A stretch of 64,000 bases of DNA, taken from assembly GCA_030533445.1 (NCBI GenBank), contig CM060078.1, positions 24,491,091 through 24,555,090 on the forward strand, given 5' to 3'. Numbering within the stretch: position 1 is the stretch's first letter; each line of letters begins with the position of its first letter. The notes beneath the pieces are model-generated. The model did no database searches and had not been told where the DNA came from. It worked only from the letters and a program-made list of their open reading frames with translations. The position numbers and the translations under genes were made by a program. Shown here piece by piece: positions 38,246 through 51,506 of the stretch. This stretch comes from Cyprinodon diabolis (lineage: Eukaryota; Chordata; Actinopteri; Cyprinodontiformes; Cyprinodontidae).

Positions 38246-39782
38246 ATAGCAGTGGGCTAAGATTGAAATTTTTTATTTATTCTTTTATTTTAATCATTTA
38301 TAGAGCTTTTCATCGCTTTTCATAGCTTTAATCATATAAAATATTTAAGCATTTATAGAGATTTCAAAATGACAAATTTTTATCTTCACATCTCCCTGAG
38401 AGCTAAAAAGCTAAATGAGAGCATCTTAAACAAACATCATTCACACTTCCTTCTCTTGACTGGGTCTTCCTTTTTTTCTAGCAGCCTGCATGAATTGCAG
38501 ACGTGCGTTGACACCTCAGAGGGGAAAATAATTATCTTAAATAGCTTCTATACATCTTCTTACTTTTTCTGACTTCATTGTTAAATACCTCATTAATATT
38601 AGCAATTGCCAAAGTCTGATTCACTCAGCAAAAGCATCTACATGAAGAAAATAGCTTAGGTATGGAGGGCATATATAATGAAAAATAAATGTAGTATTTA
38701 AATTTTCTTAATGCCCAGCTACCTGTTAGGGATGATTGAGTAGATAATCAACCATTTGCAGTTACCAGCCAGTTTCCAGATGCTTTTCCTCTTATGCTTT
38801 AATGCACATGTCTTTTGATTGGTGCAGAGGCCAGAGGCGGTCCCGCCCATATGCAGTGAGTTGTAGTGTATGTTTTTGTTCATAGTTTGTTCTTTAAAAA
38901 GTAGACTTTTAAATGCTATTCATAGCTGTTCTGATGGGAGGCTCTTATCACATTTTTGCAACACAACATGATGACTGCCTCCCAACTTCTTGGGGGGCCT
39001 GTGCTGTTGCTGCCACATTAACCACCAACAGCAAGCTCCCCTGCAGGGTCTGTGTAAATCTTCCCATCCCGGGAAGGCTGACCGGGAGTCAGGCTTGGAC
39101 AGTAAAGGCTGCTCCCCTGGCAGAGATGAGACCATGGTTGGTACTCTGTGGATATGGGCACTGCTATGGATCATTACATCCCTCAGTGGAGCAGCAGTTG
39201 TATGTGTGTATTTGTCTCATTCTTAAAAAATGAATGAAGGAGACAGCAAACCTAAGAAGGGCCATTAATATTAATGTGATTTTACCTCGTCAAGGGTCCT
39301 TTATTTATTTTATTTCCAGTTCAGTTCAAGGACTGAGTTACTAACTCCCAGCCCACACAGACAGACCATAGTCAATTTTTTTTTGATGATAATGATATGA
39401 TAACGCCATTAGCAATGTTCTACTGATCTGGCCAGAGATCAGAACTGGACAATTCTAAGCAACACTGTTACTTTTGGCTCAGGAATTAGCTTAATTTGAG
39501 ATATATTAAGTATTTTTCAGGTCAGTATTCTTCTTTTGGAGCATATTAATGAAGGCTACCCTTATCAAAAACTTGCCTGTTTAACTTAAGAGGGTTCGAT
39601 CCATTGTTGAACGGGTCATGTGATGCAGAGCGCTGCTTTGCAGCAGTCTGAGCTCCTTTTGGTTTTCTGATATTGGATTTCATCTAAAGGGATAAATGTG
39701 GCTTTATATTTTCTTATAAATAACTCCATGAATTCTCAATTTGCTTGTCTGAAGTGTAGACGGTTTGATCCTGAGTCATGCC

Positions 39783-40010
39783 CCTAATAATAATAATAAT
39801 TGAACTTCATTCATCTCACATTGAAGAAATTCGCCCCTGCATTTAACCCATCGCCTTGGGGAGCAGTGGGCTGCCATTGTGCGGCCCCGGGGAGCAGTGT
39901 GGGGTTAAGGGTCTTGCAGAGAGAGCCAGAGTGGCAGTCTGGGAGTGGAGCTTGAACTCAGAACCTCAGGATTCCAAGCTCTATGCCTTAACCTCTAGGC
40001 CAATTCGACC
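39783..40010 (+). repeat. Short fish repeat (ggggagcagtgggctgcc type), copy 2
   Basis: The most complete of three copies. It begins with an (ATA)n lead and attgaacttcattcatctca, then the core ggggagcagtgggctgccat, cagtgtggggttaagggtct and gcttgaactcagaacctcag. The end resembles a degraded tRNA-like or promoter-bearing tail. The class is not certain. Confidence 0.6.
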
Positions 40011-40676
40011 TAATGGTTAAAGTTACACAGTGTTTCTTTAATGTTGATCGCTTCTGATCGGTCAAATGTTGAAGCATTTTCTTTTGCTTGTCTTATGTTA
40101 TTGTGGCTCTCCTTTCAGCTGAACTAACTGAACAACTAACTGAATGTGTTTTTTTGTATTTTATTCCATGCGTTTCCTGTTAGGTTCTAAACTACTACCT
40201 TTATAAAGACACAACATGACATTTTTAAGAAAGTAAAGCTGAAATCATTAGGTCAGACATTAGAAATGATCACTCATTCTCTTTATTTTTGTTAAAGTTG
40301 TTGACATTATAGCAGACTACACATTTCCCCATTTGATGCCATTTCTAATTAGAAATAATGACATCTGTAGTGTAGGTCAGGGGCTTACATTTACTGCTAC
40401 ATTTAATGCATGTTTAGCTGACAACACTAAAAGTCAGGCTTTTTACCATCTCTGTGCTAAAGACCATTTCCATTTAATTAATCTTTGACAAAACTATAAA
40501 GTTTTCCATTTTCTAAACAAACAGTGGAAGCCAACATTAAATTCTCATAGGGTGACATGAGCTGAATAAAAATGATGCCTGGCATCTGTAGAGAGTTAGG
40601 CCGGTTGCGCTATTATTATACAGTGAGTGCCATTTGCAGAAGCAGCTATTGCTGAACTCCACAGTTCTAGTCAGTT

Positions 40677-40694
40677 ATTATTATTATTATTATA
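40677..40694. repeat. Short (TTA)n microsatellite
   Basis: Six units of TTA/TAT in the intron before exon c. Confidence 0.8.
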
Positions 40695-41511
40695 GATGTA
40701 AGATAGATTGGTTAAGTGTTGGAAGAGTCAAACTGGAAGATTCTGACTTGTTCTCTTATTTAAGATCGTTTGATTTTTCTCAGATATGTTTATTTAAAAG
40801 TTTGCATCCTCTCTTGTTTTACATGAGTGTGACTGGGATTAAGAAGCTGCATTTCTGTTCTTTGGCCAGCTATTAGTCACAGTGGAGTGGATAATCTGTA
40901 ATGGCTGCTGTCAGAGCTCTGCCGGGGCTCCCGATGATGGGCGCATTGTGACAAACTCGTGCACATCATGTTGAGCCTCCAAACCACAAGTTCAAACTAA
41001 CTCACATTGATTTGCTTACACATAGAAAATCATGCCTTGGTCTAGAAGCATTAGGACTTGTGACAAGTCATCCAGCTGTTGACGTCATTCTGGCCGCAGT
41101 TGACATCTATACAAGTGGGAGAGCTCTTCTTAAATCACTGTTACAGCAGACTGGATCTGACCTGACACTACCATATAATCTAGTCCGTCTTCTCTTTTTC
41201 TATGTTTAAGTTCATCTTCCTTTGTCTCTCATTCTGTCCAGCCATCGATTAATTCAACTGTCTTTCCTTTTAACGAATACATCCGTCTGTTCATCCATCC
41301 AGTTGCTTTTTTCCAGCTTCCATGAAATGATCCGCCACATTGTTATATTAACGTCTTTCCTTTTATATTGTGAAAATTGGCTTGAATTATTTAAAGAAAT
41401 ATGAAAATATAAGTTTTCAAAAGTATTACTTTTTTAAATGATAAGTACTTTCTCTTCTAAAATGCTTCCCACAAGCTGATGTCACTTTGCTTTTCTCTCT
41501 GCATGTTTTAG

Positions 41512-41648
41512 AGCACTGTGGTTGTGGAGAAGTCCATCCAGGACCTCATGAGCCTGATGCAGGATTTAAGTGCCTACTCCAACCAGTTCCTGGAGATGGT
41601 CTGTGACAAACTCAAAGAATACAAGGAAATCTGCAACACAGCCTATAG
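41512..41648 (+). CDS. exoc4: EXOC4 coding exon c
   Basis: 137-bp exon: 45 full codons plus two bases of a split Arg codon (phase 2 exit). The product starts [20 protein letters not shown] and ends [11 protein letters not shown]. It aligns without gaps to about residues 579-624 of vertebrate EXOC4, with conservative changes such as Val/Ile and Glu/Asp. The acceptor is gcatgttttag and the donor is atag/gtaaaa. The sequence has the heptad-like hydrophobic spacing expected of the helical rod. It is separated by only 282 bp from the next exon. Confidence 0.97.
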
Positions 41649-41930
41649 GTAAAACCATCTACATATGGATGCAAACACATGGAGAGATAAAATGAGTGAT
41701 AAACTGCAGAGGACCCATCTGGTCTGGGTTAAAGGTCATTCTAGGTCTGTTTTGGGTCCCTGAGCAATAAAAAAACAGACCTTCAGAGGGTCAAAAATGG
41801 TTCCATGTTTTTTTTTAATGTAGAGATAAAAGAAGTTTAAGGGTAATGAATTATTTTTAAAGCACTTTGTCTCTTGTTGTTGAGTCTTATAAGTTGAATT
41901 AGTCTGTGTGGTTCATGTGTGTGTCCTTAG
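41649..41930 (+). other. exoc4: EXOC4 intron c-d (282 bp)
   Basis: Short GT-AG intron (gtaaaa to ccttag), AT-rich, with a T-run near 41810. No insertion was recognised. Confidence 0.95.
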
Positions 41931-42086
41931 GGGTATAGTCCAGTGTGAGGAAAAACTGACGATCAGCGCCTCCTGGGCTAAAGATGAGGACATCACTCGT
42001 CTCCTCCAGTCCCTTCCAAACTGGGCAAACATGGCGCTACCCAGACAGACAAGACAGAAAAGGGAAGATGAAGAGGACTTTACACG
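41931..42086 (+). CDS. exoc4: EXOC4 coding exon d
   Basis: 156-bp exon. One base completes the split Arg codon (AG+G), then 51 codons from [20 protein letters not shown] to KREDEEDFT, then two bases of the next split Arg codon (CG+C). It matches about residues 625-676 of the vertebrate protein, including the conserved ISASWAKD and SLPNW motifs and the charged KRE.EEDF run. The acceptor is gtccttag and the donor is acg/gtacgc. No disruptions. Confidence 0.97.
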
Positions 42087-43130
42087 GTACGCTCTAAAAA
42101 CGGTTATTAGGACTCATCTGCAGAATGTTATTTAAATGTTATTAAAGCTGATCCCAAAAAAATCTTAAGAAGAATGAGAAAATGTAAAAAATAAGGAAAG
42201 TGTATGGTGAACAGAAAGTGGTTTGAGTCTTATCAAAATAGCCTTTGAATGTGCACCGTCTGCAGGGAACCGCGAGGCTCGTTGATGTGGAATAGCAAAG
42301 TAAATAAATTGCTTATGTGGCAGAGAAAGCCAATCTGTTCTGTGCACTCTGCCTCCATCTCCCACTTTATTTTTTTATACACAAACATACAGAACAGCTT
42401 AAAGATAGCAAAGGCAGGAATACAATCAGTCTGTTTGATATGAGATGCTTTCATCGTCGTGAGACTGGAATAACCACTGCACCTCTCTCAGCCCAGTGCT
42501 TTATTTAAGCCCAGTTAATTAGTTAAATGCGCCTGAATGTTAGTCGTTTTTCTTTCTTTTTCTTCCCCATCTGCCATTCAAAGGATCTTGAATTTGTGGG
42601 CATCCTGGTGACTCTGGAGGCCAGTCCATATGTCTTGAGTTTGGATACCATGGTTACCTAATTTTCTCCCCATCTGCCTTTTCTGTTTTCCAGTATCCTT
42701 TAACCTCATCAAGCATCTCTATTTTCATCACTCTGTAAAGCTTGTTTAGTTATTTCCTAAAATGTTTTTTCTCCTCCAACAGTTTAGGATTTCCAAATTC
42801 CTTTTTAATTTTGCAATATATATTCTTCCCTGGTGCCGTCCTTGTACTTATTAATCCTCTTCCATTTTTGTTCCTTCTCATGAATCACTGTAAAGGTCAA
42901 GGCAATAATTTGCTGCCAGATAGCCAAGCAAATCAGCTTGAGATTATTAGAAACTGTTTTGTAAAAGTTTTCAGGAACTCTCCTGTATTTCAGGAGCCAC
43001 TCATGTTTTAACCTAATGAATTTAGCTTTCTTTAAAGCAGTTTGACCAGAAATTAATGTCCTTTTAGCCATAAAATATGTCTTTAAGCCCCTATGCAGGT
43101 CATCACATGTACTGTACAATTTAAGTCGTA

Positions 43131-43982
43131 GGGAAGTCATATTTAAATGTCAAATCATTCTGGCTTAAACATGTATATAAATGTATTCTTTATCAGACCA
43201 TATTGTCCCTAAAGTTAGAAAATTTCTATTTAAAAAAAATAATGTCTTAAAATCTGTGTTTTTTTTTTTCTTCTTCATTATTTTATGCAGGCCAGTTAGT
43301 TATACGTTAGCTCCTACACTTGGCCAATCATATATAAACGGCCATCTGTCAATCAAATTTTTTCGGTCATAGGATCTTGATTCATGTGTCGCATCTCATA
43401 TATGCAACGGTTGAAATAAGAAATAGGAATCATTTACTTCACCATTGAGTTCAGTCCAAGTGTTCAAGATGATGGACGTCTGTGTCTTCGGCAGGCGTAG
43501 GGCTAACAGAACTGGCAGCGTTGCGAGGCAAGGGCTCAAACATGTACGTCTGGAAGCCTTCTACACCAAACCAAGCTTCTGCCACCATGGATTCCTCTTC
43601 CACTACAACTTTGTCCCTGCTTTCCTCCTCTGAATAAAAAAATGTATGACGAAAGAGACTCATCCACGACCTCCGACACAAAACTCTCCTCTCCTCGTCT
43701 TGCATGTTTCCGCTGTTCCTTGACAGTGTCGTTGCTAAGTGCTACTTGGTCTCAATGTAGTTTCCCATTGGTAACCTACTAGCACTAAGTTGCTAACTGG
43801 TTGCTAAGTTGCTTCCGAGACACCTGCCACAACCAAATGCTTGCGAAATTTCCGCCACAACAATCCCGCCCCCTTGATAATCGACCAATCATAGTTACTT
43901 TATTCACTCGTGTAAAGTCGAGCACCACTTGGGAGAATTCCGAAATGCAACCGTTGGAACAGCTGTTTTCCTATGACTTTAA
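43131..43982 (-). mobile_element. MITE-B copy 2
   Basis: 852 bp, from TTAAGTCGTAGGGAAGTC to TTTTCCTATGACTTTAA. It has the same internal order as copies 1 and 3: cttaaacatgtatataaatg near the left end, the reverse reading frame in the middle, and ttattcactcg and gagaattc near the right end. The left edge has one A fewer than copy 1. It lies in the short intron between exons d and e. Confidence 0.75.
43451..43705 (-). pseudogene. Decayed reading frame in MITE-B copy 2
   Basis: Open for 84 codons on the minus strand, but the first ~25 codons are in a shifted frame relative to copies 1 and 3. From the acidic stretch on, it regains the shared sequence: VVVEEES, AEAWFGVEGFQTYMFEPLPR, and SPTPAEDTDV. 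The Trp-Phe-Gly and Tyr-Met-Phe-Glu-Pro motifs are shared with copy 3. No known domain is assigned. Confidence 0.5.
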
Positions 43983-44192
43983 AGCAGATATTTAAATTGT
44001 TCTCTCAGTAATACCAAAGTCCTGTCATTTAATAACTTGCTAAATTATTTATTCACTTTCAGTCTTTTTAATGGTTTGTATCAATAATGTGTATTTAATT
44101 TATGAAGTATACAAATTATTTTTAAAAATGGCCATAATCAAAATAAATGTCTGAATTATTCTATAAGCAACCATAAATCTCTGTCATTTCAG

Positions 44193-44371
44193 CGCTGCTT
44201 TCGCTAAGGAGTCGGAGGTGCTGACGGGGAACCTGGGAGATAAATTAATCCCTCAGAACGAGATCCTGCGTGACGTCAGCGACCTCAAGGCTCTGGCCAA
44301 CCTTCATGAGAGCATGGAGTGGCTCGCTGGTCGCCTTAAGGCGTTCTTCACCAACCTGCCCCAGGTGTCCA
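44193..44371 (+). CDS. exoc4: EXOC4 coding exon e
   Basis: 179-bp exon: one base finishing the split Arg codon, 59 codons, and one base of a split Ser codon (phase 1 exit). The product starts [20 protein letters not shown] and includes the strongly conserved [13 protein letters not shown] and HES.EWLA motifs, at about residues 677-735. The end, NLPQVS, opens the poorly conserved linker. The donor chosen is cca/gtgagt, a near-consensus site. An upstream cag/gtgtcc at 44365 is weaker and would break the frame with the next exon. Confidence 0.96.
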
Positions 44372-47219
44372 GTGAGTATCATCTGTCTCCTGTTAAACTG
44401 GACGTCCCCTGATTTATTAATAAACTTAATTTAGGTGCTGAATCTAACTTTTAGAACACAGAGACAAGCATATTCTATAGTTTTTCTCTTTATGTCTGGA
44501 ACAATGATGCCAATGCAGACTTGGTTGTTTATTCCTTCTACAGAAAACTCCATTTTATTTTTCAAACTGTTTGACTTATTAAAAGCAAACAACTTCTTAC
44601 CTGTGCAGTTACTTACTTTCTTCTGAGACAGAAAGGTTTTATACAGTTAATGACTGTAGTTGGAATAAAACCAACAGACATCTATTTTACTGATGTTAAG
44701 CATCACATTATTATTTTATATTTTTCCCAAATAATGTCAGATTAATAACACCTGAATGAGGATGAAAGCTTTTCATATTTATGCATGTAGTGTTTCTGTT
44801 GCAACCTGTTCCTCATTATGTTCTTGTTTGAGTTTCTGGTTCTTCTTGTGTTCAGCAATATCCCTCAATCACGACTCTAACATTTACTCAGTGCTGAATC
44901 ATCATCTAGTGATGTGCTTTAATCCTATTCTGTTCCCCCTTCTGTATTTATCCCATACCTGTAGTCTTAATGTTGATCTTTATTTTTTATATTTAGTTTT
45001 TGCTTTTAATAAAATGATCAAAATCCCCAGAACTTTTGCATTGAAATAATTTGAAATAATTTGTTATCTCCTTAAAATGAGTTTAAAACTTAAAAGTAAT
45101 TTTTCAGTTAGATAAGAACAGACTTTCTAAGACTTTCTAAATCTAAGACTGTTGAAGCGTTTTTAGACATAAAATTCACAAGCATAGCTTCTTCTGTCTT
45201 TCTATGCAGTAATTCAGAGCTTGGTCATTTTGTGTTTCTGTTTCTTGTAGCTTTAAGAGGCCATTTCTGAGTGTATAAGTGTAAAAACAAGGTTGTGCGC
45301 ATGGTATTACCTCTTTGGTTAAGTATGAGCACTTTAGGAAATTCCACATATAACAAGAGCTCCTCCTGGGTGAGAGTTTTAAAAGTTTAAAATAATCCTA
45401 GAAAAAAAAGCTTAACTTCTAATTGTATCCTAAAAGACTCTAATATTGCTTATTTGCATGGTGAGTCGGTGTATTTGAGCGACTATAATTGGAAATAGAA
45501 GGTTGCTGTTTACCAAATATGCTTGTTAATGCTGGTTGGTACAGTTTCATATTAGGTAATTTTATACTAAATTAAAGGTCTGTTTGAGTCATTTCTGCAT
45601 TTGACCATTTGTACTTCAGAGTTCTTACTTTGCTGGTTTGTTGTATCACAAAATAATAATTTAATAATCAGTTGATATGGATTATTGTTGACTATTTATT
45701 TTTTTTGTTGTTGTTCTATCTAGAATAAGGACGAGAAGGAAACATTAAAAATATATATATTTCTAAATTAAAACCATACCATATTTAAAGGTAAACTTTT
45801 TTGTTCCACCAACTGAGCTTACATCTTATCTTGACTGTGACAAATTAATAGACCTAATACGTTCCTGTGCCTACATATCCCAGAATGCTCTGTAGTTCTG
45901 GATCAGAACTCAGTGAAATTATTGAACCTTTTAATGATTGTATTGTCTGTTGATATTAATCAAGTGTCTATTGCTATGCATATTGTTATTGTTTATTTCA
46001 AACCCAAGTTTCCTTCAATGTTTTTGAGCAATTTGAGCATCATTACATTTAAATCCACATTTACAGCATTATCAATACAATCTTGGTCGGTAAGTTTAGA
46101 TAAATTTTTTACTCTTGAGATAATGAGATAATTCTTTTTATTTTATTTGTTTATAGTAAATTAATAAATACAAAATAATCTGCTTAATTAGCTTTGTTAA
46201 AGTGTCTGCGTGCCTGGTTGTGTGTGTTGCAGGAGAAAGGGGGCCACAATGGCAGCCACTGAGTGCTTTTAGCTGATTATTACTTCAGTGTTGAAGTGTC
46301 CATGAAGTAGGGGTTGATTTGTTTTTGTACTTGGTAGGAGGACACCACCTGCACCAAATAAGCCTTGGCACATCTAGGAATCTCTGTCATAGAGGAAAGT
46401 CTTAATTTCAAAACAGACATAGAACAATAAGGTCTTTTAGAACTGTTTCAGCAAATCAATGTCCTTCCTTTATTCTTTGATCTCTAATTCAAGGTGCTGT
46501 TCAAACCTATTTAGGAGAATAGATCCAGACATACACAGCTGGTCAAGGCTTTACCTTTAGATTGTTTTACCCAGGTTAAGGCAAAGCAATGAATTTGTCT
46601 TTTTGAACTGGTGTGAGTCGATAGAAAAGATTAAAATCGATGAGTGAAACCTTAAGCAGGACCCATCTGTGATCAACTCCTGTAGTCTACGATTAGAAGG
46701 AACACAAACTGGAGAGTAAGGAAAATTAAATGTTTAAAAAAGTCCATATCTGATAGGACTGCAGGTGGTTTTCAGAATTTGGCTTCAACAGCATAAATCC
46801 ATGGACTGACGCTGCCATATGGCAGCAGACCAGGCTGCCCATGGCGGCAGGAGGCTAAAGTTTCTTGGCACCATTTTAATAGTTCAGACTAATTCATGTG
46901 CCCTATCATGATGGAAAAGTTAACTGCTTTTGCAAATATTCTAACCCAGAATGAGTTCCCCTATAGGATCAGTTTTGTTGCAAAAACTGTTTTTTGTGTT
47001 TTTATTTTATTTTTATTTATATGGAACACTCACCTTTATAGTGAATGTGTTAAAGCACATGTAAAAAAAATATTTGGGAGTTTACTGCCATATCTGGGTG
47101 TGCTGACAGAAAGAGTGGTACAATATGCACCTTTCTGAGAGGAATAAAGGGTCCTTTAACCTTTATCAGCCTTTGTGTTGACTCTTTGGCTCCAGACTTC
47201 TGATTGCTGATTGAACCTG

Positions 47220-47440
47220 CACTATTTTGCCCCTCCATATCGCAACTTTCCTTCTCGAAATGAAATAATTAAATATGAGATATTCTTATTTGGGTTTGAC
47301 TTTGTCACCGCCATATCTTTCTTTATATACTTCCTTTCGCTCTCGCACTGATGGCAGCTTTCTTCGTCTCCTCTCAGATAAGAATTCAATAAAAGTGCAG
47401 GAAAGGGACGTGACATAATTATCATTAATTCCTGCGGGTG
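47220..47440. promoter_or_regulatory. Candidate intronic regulatory block
   Basis: Complex, non-repetitive sequence with clustered homeodomain-like words (aaataattaaatatgagata near 47261, ataattatcattaattcctg near 47416) and a tcgctctcgcactgatggca block. Composition alone suggests a conserved non-coding element; this is weak evidence. Confidence 0.2.
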
Positions 47441-48364
47441 GCACTAATGGGAAGGATAGGGCAGTAACTTATCATGCTGGGACAGCCTCCTTATTGTTCA
47501 TTATTCGGTGTTTGGTGAGCTGATGGCAGACTACATGTGCATGAGTTTGCTTGGCGGTGTGTGTGTGTACATAGCCGTGCGCTGTGAGATGGGACGAGGC
47601 TACGGCAGGAGGAAAAACTGGCCACCTTATCTCATCCTCCAACCCACCACGGCCGCATAGCTCACATCTATTTCTCTCCAAATTGGATTTTATATTACAA
47701 AAGCAGTCAGGTATGAACAAGTCACTTCTCTCCTCTTCTCTCCTTCTTTTACTCTTTTCTTTTTTTTTTCTTTCTTTCTGCTTTTACATTCGATTTCATT
47801 TTCTTTTGCTCTTTCCTTTTTACCAGTTTCCCCTACTTAAGAGGGTTTCTTTTCACTATATAAGAGTTTTTTTTTACCTCCTGAATTTTGTCACGGCTGT
47901 GTGATCTGCCAAGGATGATAGGATGATAAGGATGAGAGCATAGCAAGTATTTTGACAGCTTCAATATTCTCACTGTGATGAGCCAGTTAGTACATGCACA
48001 TTCAAATTGAATTGAAATTTTTCTCAGAGACTGGTTGAAAATGTCTCAAAGGTAAAGAATCTGTACATGTACGATTAGTAATGATATTTGCATGGATGTT
48101 TGTGATTATCTATCAGGGTGGAAAGCCGAATAGAGCCTCATCACATGTCTGCTTGCAGGACTGGACTAATCTAATCTGTTCTCACAATATTTATTCAAGA
48201 ACACAAAGGCCTGGAAGGCAACATAAGAAGGCAGCCATGTCTGCTTCACATGGTGCACATGTTTTGAAAGACTCTTAACAGATCGTTTAGAAGGTGTGCA
48301 TTGTTATGTTTTGCTATTCAGCCTTTTGCAGATCACTGTCAGATTGGTCCAGTGCATTTTCACA

Positions 48365-48800
48365 TACCGTGTTTTCCGGACTATAAGCTGCTACTTTTTC
48401 CCATGCTTTGAACTATGCTGCTTATAAGAAGGTGCAGCTTTTCTGTGGAGTTTTCCTAACCGCCAGAACATGAACTCCCTCTATTGGTCCAATATGTCAT
48501 TATAATATAAACTCACAAATAAATCATATACATACACTCATCCTAACAGCCTGAAATCCAAAAAATTATTAAAACCCTCAAAAACTGAGAGTAAGCAATT
48601 CATCACTTACACAACATAAAATATCTCTACCTCCCCATATAAAAAATAAACTCTTTCAAGCCTGACACCATCTTATAATAGGCAAACTCTGTCCTAAGAC
48701 GTGCAGCTACCAGCCCTCTGAACATCAGGTCAACATCTACAGAACCTTTCTCCTTCATTTTATTTCTCCTGCTGAGCCAAATGCTCATTTAATAATCTCT
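48365..48800 (+). mobile_element. Left part of a DNA-transposon-like fish repeat
   Basis: Starts with accgtgttttccggactata then agctgctac, a terminal sequence I recognise from a widespread vertebrate repeat whose other end is the complement. That complementary end is not seen; the sequence runs into (CT)n and the (ATCT)n tract. The inner boundary is uncertain. Confidence 0.5.
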
Positions 48801-48828
48801 CTCTCTCTCTCTCTCCCTCCCTCAATCA

Positions 48829-49002
<174 letters not shown>

Positions 49003-50955
49003 ATTAATTTTGGTCACAACTATATTCAAGCTCTTATAAAATAGTAATAGTTTAACATGGAAAATTGGGAATAAATCAGGCAGTATGAAGACTTTTTCAA
49101 GATGTATTTTTTCTGTTTTAGTTGAAGGCCTTTTTTCACTCAGCAGCTCTTTCTATACATGTGTACCTTCGTTCATGCTGTTGGGCTGACTGTCTTTAGG
49201 TGGGCGTAGAGGCAGACCTTGAATCGAGTCTTCTGGTTTCAACCACGTAAAGCTGTGGGCATCCCTTTAGCGAGATGCTGTCTTTAGAGTGACTCATCTG
49301 AATTATAGCAGGTGCTTTGCTTTCTCCATTAGTTGTGCTCTTTCTCTGCCTTTTTTGGCAGGAGGAGTTTATAAGGAAAGTGATCTATTAACGGCAGAGC
49401 CCAGAAGGACCAGTTAAAAGTTGGAGATGATGGCCTCATATTGATGTCGTCCTCTTTTTGTTTCTGTTGATGCAGTAGCTTTTCATTCTTTCCTGTTTAA
49501 AAAAACTCTGTCAGTAATATAAATCATCTAGATTAATTGCCAGTTTTTTAATCCCACTACTTTTCAGCTCAGTTTCCCTGGACAGAAACTTGTGGTTTAG
49601 ATGCAGATGTTTTACATCCACCAGAGGCAGCAAAATAATTAATGACTCTCTTTATTTTTCAGTCAGTCATTTAGAAATCATTCATTGCATATCCCCTGCA
49701 AGATATTTTGTTTGTTTCATGCTTTCTGTTGTAAAGATGAGTATGCATCTTTCAATCTTCTCTGATTACTTTCTTTAGGCATGTGCTGTATATTTTCAGT
49801 TATGCAGGACAGAGAATGTAAAATAGGGTTTATAACATTAAATAACCCTCACTGTTTGCATGCTGTGTGAAGACTGTATGGCTGAACTTCTCCTTTAATG
49901 TCTTCCACCCTCATCCTCTGCAGATGGTAAGCAACAGACGTTTGCCTTAGATGAAATTCAAAAATAATTGGATAAACGCTGAGCACAAACAGACTCTCGC
50001 ATATGTATGCCTACACTTGTATGCTTGAGAAGAGGCAGGATATGCACATACATATTCTCATGTTAAACCGTGCAGATGAAAATGAGTCATAACTAAGATG
50101 GCTGTAATTTGGTTCGAGGGAAAGAAATAAGCATAAAAGACGAGCAGGAAAGTTGTCAGTCAGGACCAATGAGTCGTCTCCTTTTGCCCGTCTGTCCCTG
50201 ACTCTAATGGTGCCCCCCATGCTGCGACACCTCCCTCACATCATCAAAGCAGCACAGGCCTGCAGCAGTAGGAAACGGAGTGTTTTTTTTAATGCATTTG
50301 TGTGTTTGTGACTGTGCGTTTCATGGATGCCCCCTGGAGAGACCTCCAGCTGTGTATGCCACAGTAATCCTTTTTTTTTTCCTCTGTCAGAGTGACTGAT
50401 TGTAATGCACACGAGAGGAAACAGGCCTTTGAGTCACTTTCATGCATATGCCCATGTGTGTATACATCGACACTTCATGGGGTAAAAACAGCCGCTGGCT
50501 TGTTACACGTGTCCTTTCCCACAGATACAACCACAAGCCAAGAGAGGGAAAAGACACACCAAGCCCTGCATAGGTAACAAAGTTGTTTTTTTTCTTTCTG
50601 TACATGCTTCTGTAACATGCTGTTTAATCCCCAAATCCCAAATGTATTCCTTTTTATACAGCCATCATACTGATAAGCAAGGCAACCAAGTGACAAAGCC
50701 TTTGTCTAATACAGTAATGGTGAATGGTTTACCTGTAGCCTCTCCATGGTGGTGTAGACGGGGCTCTAAGGATAATTTGAAAATGTTCTTTTTACAGGGT
50801 TTACTGGTAATACAAAAAGGATCTAGAATAACACTCAGAAATGAGAATAGACAACATTGCTGAAGACTACATATACTCCACTACCTTTCATTGTAGTCAT
50901 CCTTGACTGTTAACCACGAAAAGCCTGCCTTTATTTTAGTATGTTGATATCTGGT

Positions 50956-51305
50956 CTGCACAGTGAAACCTTCTTGCTGCTGCTGCCTTGAAGAAAGAAG
51001 GTTCCCGGTTCGACTCCCGGCTTTTTTCTTTCTGCATTGGGTTTGCTTGTTCTCCCTGTGCATGTTGGGTTCTCTCTGGGTACTCTGGCTTCCTCCCACA
51101 GTCAAAAAACATGAGTTTTATGTTTATTGGCTTCTCTAAATTCTTCGTAGGTGTGAGTATTTGCTTGAATGGTTGTTTGTCTCTGTGTTGCCCTGCGATG
51201 GACTGGCGACCTGTCCAGGTTGTATCTCCAGCTGGAGATAGGCACCAGCACCCCTCGTCACCCCAGCGTGGATAAGCGTGACAGAAAATGAATGGATGGA
51301 TGGAT
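50956..51305 (+). mobile_element. SINE-type element with Pol III B box
   Basis: The B box ggttcgactcc is at 51007-51017, within a tRNA-like head (cttgctgctgctgcct upstream). It is followed by ttgttctccctgtgcatgtt, cttcctcccacagtcaaaaa, tgcgatggactggcgacctg and agctggagataggcaccagc, ending in a short (atgg)n tail. This order is that of an abundant teleost repeat. The A box is degraded, so the copy is probably inactive. Confidence 0.75.
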
Positions 51306-51506
51306 GGTCTCTGGTCTTAGACGTTTCCAAATAAAATTGACAAAGCACAGCTATTATCGCAGTTTAATGTCCGACTGCTTTATCCATTGCAGAATGAGGT
51401 TTGGTTGTGTTTGGGATCATTGTCTTGTTGTGTCAACATCCAAACACCCTGCTCTTTAAAGTGAGTTATTATCCATTTCATGTTAAGTTTCCCGTGTTCA
51501 CAGTAG

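Larger units (their letters stand above)
22363..41511 (+). other. exoc4: EXOC4 intron b-c (19.1 kb)
   Basis: The largest complete intron in the window, from gtgaga to ttttag. It contains a possible regulatory block near 23.93-24.07 kb, an imperfect inverted-repeat element (24256-24736), a linear copy of the hairpin retroelement (24749-25100), a CpG-containing patch near 25.54-25.80 kb, a nearly complete Tc1 transposon (26337-27933), a decayed Tc1 fragment (32211-32680) and short repeat fragments near 33.7, 35.7, 38.15 and 39.8 kb. Nothing recognisable was seen in 22363-23920, 27940-32200, 33970-35700, 35830-38150 and 40010-41511. Confidence 0.93.
42087..44192 (+). other. exoc4: EXOC4 intron d-e with MITE-B copy 2
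   Basis: 2.1-kb intron (gtacgc to atttcag). MITE-B copy 2 occupies 43131-43982. Nothing else was recognised in 42087-43130 or 43983-44192. Confidence 0.94.

Noticed and set aside
44193..44364. Alternative donor cag/gtgtcc for exon e
   Set aside because: Would put exon f out of frame; the donor at 44372 (gtgagt) is stronger and keeps the frame.
51001..51020. Functional tRNA gene
   Set aside because: Only a B box is present; the flanking order is that of a SINE and no cloverleaf can be formed.
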